Virus record (IMG/VR): IMGVR_UViG_3300022822_000017
Coordinates: 1-64,000 of that record
Source of the DNA: a virus
DNA: 64,000 nucleotides
Strand: one strand, 5' to 3'
The notes beneath the pieces were generated by a model. It was not told the DNA's origin. It was given only the letters and a program-made list of their open reading frames with translations, and searched no databases. This document shows, piece after piece, positions 54,435-62,100 of this stretch (its first letter is position 1; each line of letters opens with the position of its first letter). The position numbers were made by a program, and so were the translations under genes.

Positions 54435-54710
54435 ATGAGTCTAGTATCTAAAATATATGACTTAGCTGCAAGAATTGCACTAGAAATTAAATCACTTAGG
54501 GAGTCAAGGTTGAAAAATACCTCTGACACCCTAGATGGTGATTTAGATATTACAGGTTATGTTAAAGCAAATGGAACTGTTGAGGGATCTAATTTATCAG
54601 GTAACAACACAGGAGACCAAGACACTATATACCCAATGGTACATAGTGCAAATATGATGATGAAGCAACAAACTGAATTTATTAAATCTATAAACAACAA
54701 TTGGATATGA
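54435..54710 (+). CDS. Short fibre protein with shared anchor, 91 aa
   Basis: It starts MSLVSKIYDLAARIALEIKS, closely similar to the N-terminus of the 53784-54431 protein. LDGDLDITGYVKANGTVEGS and NLSGNNTGDQD follow, standard fibre elements. It lacks a tip and may be a short accessory fibre. Its TGA overlaps the next ATG (ATGA). Confidence 0.65.
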   Translation: MSLVSKIYDLAARIALEIKSLRESRLKNTSDTLDGDLDITGYVKANGTVEGSNLSGNNTGDQDTIYPMVHSANMMMKQQTEFIKSINNNWI

Positions 54711-54913
54711 CATCAGAAGAAATAGCTATTATGGCTTTGCAACAAACTAATTCTGAATTAGTAGCTGCTGTTAATACAACCAAAGCAAATATAGAATCAT
54801 CAATAAATGATGCAGTTGTCTTAGCTGGAGATACAGTAGTAGCAGGGTTAATATCAGTTACTAGTAATTCCATAGCTTCTAAGACTATGTTTCTTAGATA
54901 CTTAAATAAATAA
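54707..54913 (+). CDS. Small Ala/Thr-rich protein, 68 aa
   Basis: The ATG at 54707 overlaps the upstream stop in an ATGA. An in-frame TTG at 54701 is less likely. The protein is largely helical (SELVAAVNTTKANIESSIND) and resembles a short coiled-coil stem of a fibre. Function is unknown, but position suggests a fibre accessory. Confidence 0.5.
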   Translation: MTSEEIAIMALQQTNSELVAAVNTTKANIESSINDAVVLAGDTVVAGLISVTSNSIASKTMFLRYLNK

Positions 54914-54916
54914 ATT

Positions 54917-55528
54917 ATGCCAACAAATCAAGACATAGTAGACAACATAGTTGTTTTAGATGACTCAGTTCAAGAACTATTAATAGAAGCAGGAGTGACT
55001 AAAGATGCTGCTGATGCTTTAATAGCTGCTTTTCAAGCAACAAAAGACAGAGTAGATAATGAACTAAGTGAAGTAGATAATACTACAGATGCTAATAAGC
55101 CTTTGAGTTTGTCTATCATAGAAGCACTACTACTTAAAGTAAATATAAATACTGTAAGTACTGTAAATGGGGTTTCCTTATTAACAGGTGTACCTTTAGT
55201 TATAGAAAGGGGTGCAGTATCAAGAAGAACATTATCTTATGAATTAAGAGGGACATTAAGAAGTCCTGCAGCACCATTACCAGTTGCTGATGATTCAGTA
55301 GTAATAGAATCTATAGGAGAATTTATCTATGTAGAAAGCACAGGAGAACCTGATGAAGATGAAACATGTTTTACATCAGTACACCCAGATACAGGAGTAG
55401 CTATAGGACAATGGTTATTAGAAATACCACATCCAGACTACTTAAATGCAGCAGACTTATTTAAAGATGCTATCTTAGATGAATGGATGGAAGATGAAGA
55501 AATTAGAATAGCAGGTTACAACAACTAA
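54917..55528 (+). CDS. Fibre-associated protein, 203 aa
   Basis: The protein has an N-terminal helical part (NQDIVDNIVVLDDSVQELLI), then NTVSTVNGVSLLTGVPLVIE, a strand-turn motif seen in phage fibres, and an acidic beta-rich end with SVHPDTGVAIGQWLLEIPHP. It ends a short run of fibre genes ahead of the paralogous pair. Likely part of the tail surface. Confidence 0.6.
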   Translation: MPTNQDIVDNIVVLDDSVQELLIEAGVTKDAADALIAAFQATKDRVDNELSEVDNTTDANKPLSLSIIEALLLKVNINTVSTVNGVSLLTGVPLVIERGAVSRRTLSYELRGTLRSPAAPLPVADDSVVIESIGEFIYVESTGEPDEDETCFTSVHPDTGVAIGQWLLEIPHPDYLNAADLFKDAILDEWMEDEEIRIAGYNN

Positions 55529-55540
55529 AAAACAATTCAA

Positions 55541-56965
55541 ATGATAACATTAAAAGCACGTAGAACTCTGAATGCTATTGAGACAGGGACTTTAGATAGT
55601 TCAGGTTTAGAAGCTAGATTAGCAGACCCTGGACATTTAGCAGAATTTTACAGTCTGTTAGCAACTAAAAGCCAAACTAGAAGAATGGCTTCAAGTGAAT
55701 TAACAATGGAAGCAATTGCTTTTAGTGAAAAAGCTCACAAAGCTATTTTTCAATCTTCTACAAATTACAATACAACAGCTGCTCAAGCAGTTGCAGATAG
55801 TCCTGTAGCTATGGCTAAAATGGCTGTGTCATTAGATGCTTTAACAGTAGCTATTGAGAACCCAGTATCATGGGCATTATTTACAAACAGTCCTTACTAT
55901 GAAGTAAACATTAAAACTATTGTAGCATTATTTGCTGGATTAGATGCAAGTCTGTATGAGTCTATTCAAGAAATGATAGAAGACCCTGCAGCAACTTATG
56001 AAATTGCAGCAAATGATAATGCAATGACTGCACTTGTAAATAGTACAATAGCTATGACTAAGGCAGTAGACACAATTACAGCAATGGATGACATTGTAGC
56101 TGATACCTCAGCATTTACAATTTTAGCTAATCATGGTCCTAGTTTAAACTTAGTTGCACAAAGTGCAATAGCTATGTCTGCAACTACTGATGAAGCTAGA
56201 GCAATTGTAGTAGGTATTCCTTCTGGACTTAGAATCTTTGCTTCTTACCCAGTTCTTTGGAAATCTCTAATGGAGACTTCAGAAACTTTAGCCACTAATA
56301 TGTATAGTTTAATTATTGTACTTACAGAAATAGACCCTACTGTCTTTACAACAGTAGAACAAATATTTGGTAATGAAATATCAATGGACAAAGTTGCAAG
56401 TAACAGTCCTACTATGGTAGCAATAATGCATGAAGAAGGTACATTAAATGCAATGATTGCTAGTGCTCAATTAGATGTTGTATTAGCTAATCCTGTGTCA
56501 ATGGGATTATTTGCAGCAGACACAACAATTATGAGTGACCTTATTGGGTCATCAGCATTCACTGCTTTACTAGGAAGTCCTTTAGCTAAAGAAGCAATTT
56601 TTGCTTCTCCTTCTTTGATAACAACAATGACAGAAGCAGGTTCAGATTCTCTTGCAACACTAGAAGGGTTGTCTGTTAACTTAACAGGACCCACACCAGA
56701 CACTAAGATTGGACAATTTCAAAGCTTAGGTCTTACAGGTAACATTATTTTGTTAACTGCTAGGATAGGTTCTATTACTGCTGCTAAAGTTGACAACTAC
56801 TTTAAAGGAGATGGTCAATCAACTGCAACATTTGCTTGTCCAGGTACTCATGCAGCAAGTGAGTATCCAATAATCAATTTACCATTTACTAATATCCAAT
56901 GGGATATTAACTCTATTGCAGCAACTGCAGCTGCTAAGATTACAGTAACTTATGTTTCATTTTAA
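55541..56965 (+). CDS. Tail fibre protein of S-x-x-A-M repeats, paralogue 1
   Basis: A 474-residue protein. After a conserved opening (GHLAEFYSLLATKSQTRRMA) it consists of loosely repeated helical units such as SPVAMAKMAVSLDAL and STIAMTKAVDTITAM, a pattern common in long phage fibres. The C-terminus from about residue 385 is a beta-rich tip. It is paralogous to the next gene over its whole length. CGT arginine codons are used in the first codons, rare here. Confidence 0.7.
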   Translation: MITLKARRTLNAIETGTLDSSGLEARLADPGHLAEFYSLLATKSQTRRMASSELTMEAIAFSEKAHKAIFQSSTNYNTTAAQAVADSPVAMAKMAVSLDALTVAIENPVSWALFTNSPYYEVNIKTIVALFAGLDASLYESIQEMIEDPAATYEIAANDNAMTALVNSTIAMTKAVDTITAMDDIVADTSAFTILANHGPSLNLVAQSAIAMSATTDEARAIVVGIPSGLRIFASYPVLWKSLMETSETLATNMYSLIIVLTEIDPTVFTTVEQIFGNEISMDKVASNSPTMVAIMHEEGTLNAMIASAQLDVVLANPVSMGLFAADTTIMSDLIGSSAFTALLGSPLAKEAIFASPSLITTMTEAGSDSLATLEGLSVNLTGPTPDTKIGQFQSLGLTGNIILLTARIGSITAAKVDNYFKGDGQSTATFACPGTHAASEYPIINLPFTNIQWDINSIAATAAAKITVTYVSF

Positions 56966-56984
56966 CAACTAATAAGATAACATT

Positions 56985-58427
56985 ATGCCAACACTAAGAG
57001 CACTAAAAACATTAAATGAAGTAGAGTCAGGAGCATTGGATGGTGCAGGTCTTGAACTAAGACTAGTAAATCCAGGGCACTTGGCTGAGTTTTATAGTTT
57101 GTTATCTACTAGAAGTCAAACAAGAAGAGTAGCATCTAACACATTAACTATGACAGCAATGTCAGTAAGTGAGTTAGCACACAGAGCTATTTTAGCATCT
57201 GCAAGACATGATAATACTTCTGCTGCAACTGCAGTATCAGGTAGTTTAGTAGCTATGAATAAAATATCTATATCATTAGATGCTTTAAACATAGCTATTG
57301 AAAACAGAGTTTCATGGGGGTTATTTATAACTAGTGCACATTATGAAAACAACATTAAGAGTATTGTATGTTTGTTTGCAGGATTAGATCCTGATGACTA
57401 TTTTAGTTTAACAGACATGATTGAAGACCCATCTGCAACATATCAAATAGCTTTAAGTGACAAAGCAATGGAAGCTTTAGTAAACAGTACAACAGCAATG
57501 GCTATAGTTGTAGAAACAGAGACAGCTATGCAAGACATAGTTGCCAAAGAATCTGCATTTACTATTCTTGCAAATAATGTTCATAGTGTTAATGAACTAG
57601 CAGGAAGTACAATAGGTATAACTGCTGTTACAGATGCAGCAAGAGCAATAATTGTTAGCATACCAGCAGCATTAAAAGACTTTGCATCACATAATTCTGT
57701 ATGGGAAGATTGGATGTCAACATCAGAAACTTTGTCTGATACTATCTATGATATTCTACTTATTTTAACAGAAGTGGATGGAGCTGAATTTGAAACTACA
57801 GAGCAAATATTTGCTAATCCTGTTCCAATGAATAAAATTGCAAGTAGTACTTCTGCTATGATAGCAATATTAAATGAAGCAACTACTTTAGGTATTTTTA
57901 TTAATAGTCCTGAAATAAGTATTGCACTTACTAACCCAATATCAATGGGATTACTTGCAGGAGATACTTCAGTAATGGTTGGACTTGTTGAGAATGAAGC
58001 AACATTTCCTATCTTATTAAACAGTACTTTATCTAAGTCAGTTATGTTTGAGTCTAATGATATAGTAAATGCAATAGCAGGTAATGCCTTTGCAATAGCT
58101 ACTTTAGAAGCTATAGCAGTGGAAGTATTAGCTCCTACTTTACCAGATGGAGTAGTTGGAACTTATCAATCATTTGGATTCCCTGGTAAGATGCTTATGT
58201 TAGCAGCAAGAATGAACTCTATTGTAGCAACTACAACAGATGTTGCATTTAGAGGAGACCCAATGTTTGGCTCTGAAGCTGGAACAACTAATGCTTATGC
58301 AGGTAAGTCAGCATCTACTGATTATAGAAACCACATTGCAGCTTATACTGACATGGAATGGGACCCTAAAGTAATCACAGCTACTGCAGCAGCACAAGTA
58401 TATGTAAGATATGTAGATTTTAACTAA
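56985..58427 (+). CDS. Tail fibre protein of S-x-x-A-M repeats, paralogue 2
   Basis: A 480-residue paralogue of the preceding gene, with the opening GHLAEFYSLLSTRSQTRRVA and the same unit order. The N-terminal 200 residues are clearly more alike than the C-terminal tips, where the sequence past about residue 390 differs. That is what is expected if the tips bind different targets. Together the pair gives the phage two fibre types, or two parts of one. Confidence 0.7.
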   Translation: MPTLRALKTLNEVESGALDGAGLELRLVNPGHLAEFYSLLSTRSQTRRVASNTLTMTAMSVSELAHRAILASARHDNTSAATAVSGSLVAMNKISISLDALNIAIENRVSWGLFITSAHYENNIKSIVCLFAGLDPDDYFSLTDMIEDPSATYQIALSDKAMEALVNSTTAMAIVVETETAMQDIVAKESAFTILANNVHSVNELAGSTIGITAVTDAARAIIVSIPAALKDFASHNSVWEDWMSTSETLSDTIYDILLILTEVDGAEFETTEQIFANPVPMNKIASSTSAMIAILNEATTLGIFINSPEISIALTNPISMGLLAGDTSVMVGLVENEATFPILLNSTLSKSVMFESNDIVNAIAGNAFAIATLEAIAVEVLAPTLPDGVVGTYQSFGFPGKMLMLAARMNSIVATTTDVAFRGDPMFGSEAGTTNAYAGKSASTDYRNHIAAYTDMEWDPKVITATAAAQVYVRYVDFN

Positions 58428-58435
58428 AACATCCT

Positions 58436-58840
58436 ATGGCACAAGAGCTAAATTATTATGGAAAGATAGCAGAGACAGGTTTAACTGTCATTGCTAAAAT
58501 ATATAACAGTCAAGGAGTGCAAGTGGGTGGAGACATTCCTTGCACTGAAGCTGGTACTCTTTCTATTTATATTGGAAGTATGCCTACTGCTCCTATTGGA
58601 GAATATGGTGTCAGGTTTTTCAATGGCTTAATTCTTTTAGGTCAGGGTCCAATCTATTGGAGTGGTACTGCTGAACTTAACTTTGATGCTTACAATAAAG
58701 TATCTGACACACATAAAATACAAGGATTAGACAGAGACCATCCACTAACTGCTACAAGAGATTCTATGAAAGCTGGAGATGTTGACATTGACATAGCAGG
58801 AAATGGAGAAACCTTATCAATATTTACTAGAAAAGAATGA
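58436..58840 (+). CDS. Minor tail protein, 134 aa
   Basis: A beta-rich protein with an opening typical of small tail accessory proteins (two Ig-like strands, then APIGEYGVRFFNG). The segment THKIQGLDRDHPLTATRD and the late GDVDIDIAGNGETLSI are close to a pattern in many phage tail proteins, where a GLDxxxP motif precedes a short beta tail. It may cap or connect the fibres. The next ATG overlaps its stop. Confidence 0.6.
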   Translation: MAQELNYYGKIAETGLTVIAKIYNSQGVQVGGDIPCTEAGTLSIYIGSMPTAPIGEYGVRFFNGLILLGQGPIYWSGTAELNFDAYNKVSDTHKIQGLDRDHPLTATRDSMKAGDVDIDIAGNGETLSIFTRKE

Positions 58841-59130
58841 GAAGTTCCTTAACTTTGGGCACTAGAGGTAAGTTGTCTAGTAGAGTAAAAAGAACCCTAG
58901 TAATAGCTTCTTTTGGTTTTATACAAGTTATAAATACTGCAGCAGTAGCAGAGAATGCACAAAGAGCACAGATAAATGATGCTAATTTTGTACATTACAC
59001 TGTTGAAGCACCTGAAGTAAGAGACACTAAACAAGTCAGTGATTACAATGCAGAGGTAGATAAAAAGAATATCATTGATGATGATAAAGAAGTCCTTTTA
59101 ATAATTAAAATGTTTACACAATGGCTATAA
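58837..59130 (+). CDS. Hypothetical protein, 97 aa
   Basis: A basic N-terminus (MRSSLTLGTRGKLSSRVKRT) is followed by a moderately hydrophobic stretch (LVIASFGFIQVINTAAV), then a helical charged part. It could have one membrane segment. It starts with an ATGA overlap on the upstream stop and ends 10 bases inside the polymerase gene. No family is recognised. Confidence 0.55.
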   Translation: MRSSLTLGTRGKLSSRVKRTLVIASFGFIQVINTAAVAENAQRAQINDANFVHYTVEAPEVRDTKQVSDYNAEVDKKNIIDDDKEVLLIIKMFTQWL

Positions 59131-62100
59131 AATGTCTTAAAACCACTAAGATTATTCCTTTAAAAGAAGCTTACCTTAAAGCTGTCAAAGATGACATGTC
59201 TGATAAAGAAGTAAGAGATTTAAGTACTAAACTTGTAGTAGATTATTTTAATACTCTTGACAAAGAAATGTCAGAGTTAAAGAAAGGACTAGGAAACACA
59301 AAAATACAACCTAAATCTGTTACTTATGAAGCAAAATCTTTAGAGGAACTTAATCCTTTAGTTGCTCAAGAAGTGGTTACAGAGAAAAGAACTGTAACAA
59401 GAAATAAAAAGAAACCAAGAATAAGTGCCATAGTTCCTGGTAATCAAGTAGTGTATTTAGGAGATTATTCAGGTGCAGAATTAAAAGGAAATGAAGTATT
59501 AGCTCCTTCTAAGGTTAAGTTGAATGGTACTTTAATTGATTTGTTTGAATCAGATAAGTCTGGGTACAAATACATTATTGAAAATGCAGATGGTAGTTTT
59601 CAAATCAATGAAGATAAGATAGACCCAACACTTTTTGAAAACTTTGGTTTCAGAACTCCAACCTCTTCTCATGGTTCAGGTTCTTTTATCAAAATAGTAG
59701 GATTTATTCCTGCAATAATGGGTGACTTAATGATTACCCCTAAGAATTTTGTTACCCAAATGGGACAAGATTTTGATATTGATAAACTTACTGCTTATCA
59801 ATACCACCATGCACTAAATAGTGAAGGTAAGATTGTAAAGTTAAATGAAAGTTTTAAAGAAAACTCTCTTGAAAGCTTAAAGAAAGATTTAGTAGAGCTA
59901 AGTAAACAAGGTTCAATAGCAGGTAACACTGGTATTGCAGTTGCCTTTTTAGACAAAGCAATTACAGAAGCTAAATATGGTCTTACTGAACAAGAATTAA
60001 CTGACATTATACTTTCAGAAGATGCTGAGGTTGAAGCTAAAATCAAAAAAGCAAGTAATGCTTTTGATATGAAGATGGCTCAAAACAAGTTTATTGAAAT
60101 ACACAATATTGTTTACAATAATCAAAGTCCTGAAATCCAAAGAAGAATAAATAAAGTTCTTTCTATGGATGTGGCAACAAGTCAAGCTGAAGGAATTGAA
60201 GCAGCTACTACCTCTGGTAATTCAGCTATAAACATTCTTTCTCCTAACTACCAGATGAACAAGTTAATATCTGGTTCAACAGGTTCTACTGCTATTGGAA
60301 TTTATGCCAAAGGAGTAACATTTAACTCTTTAGTACAACAATCTAAAACCTCTTTAGGTCTTATAGCACTTAATGATAAAGGAGAAGATATAGCTAAAGA
60401 AATTAGAATAGGTAACATAACCTCTGATGGTACATTTGGTAGAAGTAAAACTATAAGTAGAAAAAATGCTAGTGAAGTAGAGTTGTTTTTAGCTAGGACT
60501 ACTACTGAAGTAATGGATGAAAAAGTAAACACTGCAACAGATAATGAGAAAGCACAAATTCTAGGTAGAGTTGGTATTACTCATATTGACTCTGTGGCAG
60601 TAGATAACCTTTTATCTTTACTAGGAGTGGATTTAGAAATAAAAACTATATTAGAATCTGAATACAATGTGGAAAATAAGTTTCACAAAAAAGCAATTGT
60701 AGATGGTAAACCTGTGTTTTATGAGCAGTACTCAATACCATATTTACTACATTCTCAGCCTATAATACAAGAGTATTTTGATAGATTAAAAAATGCAAAA
60801 TCTATTGTAGGAGATTCTCAACCTAACATTGAAGATGTAATCTTTGAAGAATTAACTAGAGGACACAAGTTTACTGCAAAAAGTGCAGAAACTGCTCAAT
60901 CAGATATGACAGGTAAAGCCTTAGTTGCTAACTTAGGTGCATCTGCAAACACTACTAGTCAAAAAGAAATACTTAATATTTACAGAAATTTAATAGCTGA
61001 TGCTAAACAAGTAAAAGAGCTAAACCAGGTAGTTGATTTATCAAATGTTGGTAAATCTATGTGGGAATTGAAAGATAAGATTGAAACTTTTGAAGAGTTA
61101 AAAAATCCTGATGGCAAGTTTAATAAACTCTTTGACAACCCTTTGTCTCTTATGGGAGAGATACAAGATGGAGAGTTTGTAGCTACAACTAATCAAGGTA
61201 AAATGGTTAGTACTGCTTTAGAGATGGGTAGAAAATTATTCTATGACTTGTACCCTTATTATGACTCTTATATTGAAGAGAAAATACATAACATTGAAAC
61301 AAGTGCTAATTACACAGGTTCTAAAACTGCACTACAAGAAGTAATTTTTCAAGAGATTAAAAAATATGTAACTTCTGACCCTAAAAATGGTGTGTTTACT
61401 GCATCTCCTACACTATCAAGAGAGAAAATCTTCTTTAATAAAGATGGTAATCAATCTCTTAGTAGATACATGGGAGACCTTAGAAGTAAAAACTCTATCA
61501 TTAAAGACAATGTATTATTAAATGCATTATCTCACACTGTAGGTATAAATGGTAAACCAGATATCATCAAATTTGATAACACTGAAGGAGCCAACATAAC
61601 AGAAGAAGATTTCCATATAGCATTCAAAGAATTATTAGTTAGTGATGTAGCTCTTCCAGATAGAAATGGTCAACCATATTCTACTAGAAAAATGGCACAA
61701 GAATTAGTAGCTTATTCACACTTATCAGGTGGAATTATAAGTGAAGTTATTGAATTTCACAAGTACATACCTCTTGAGTACTATGAAGACTTAGTTGCTA
61801 TAAACACTACAAGTACAGGTAAAAAGCAAAAGACCAAGAGTATCAGAATGATGCAAAGGTATGACACTAAGATAAACAAATGGGGAGACTCAGATTTGTT
61901 AAGAAATTTTGAGACACAGTTCTTTCAAAACAATCCTAATTATGCACCTATACTAACTAAAAAACAAAAGGAACAAAATGCTACTATTGATGGAGATAGA
62001 ATGCATCTTACTATAGAAGAAGGAGCAACTCACAAAAAGTTTGTTGCATTTAAAAATCCTAGTGAAAACCTTAAAACTGAAAAGTGGACCCTTTACAGGT

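Noticed and set aside
53199-59130. Split intein or intron explaining the divided polymerase
   Set aside because: No intein splice motifs (Cys/Ser start, His-Asn end) or group I intron core were recognised at the junctions, and the insert consists of ordinary coupled genes.
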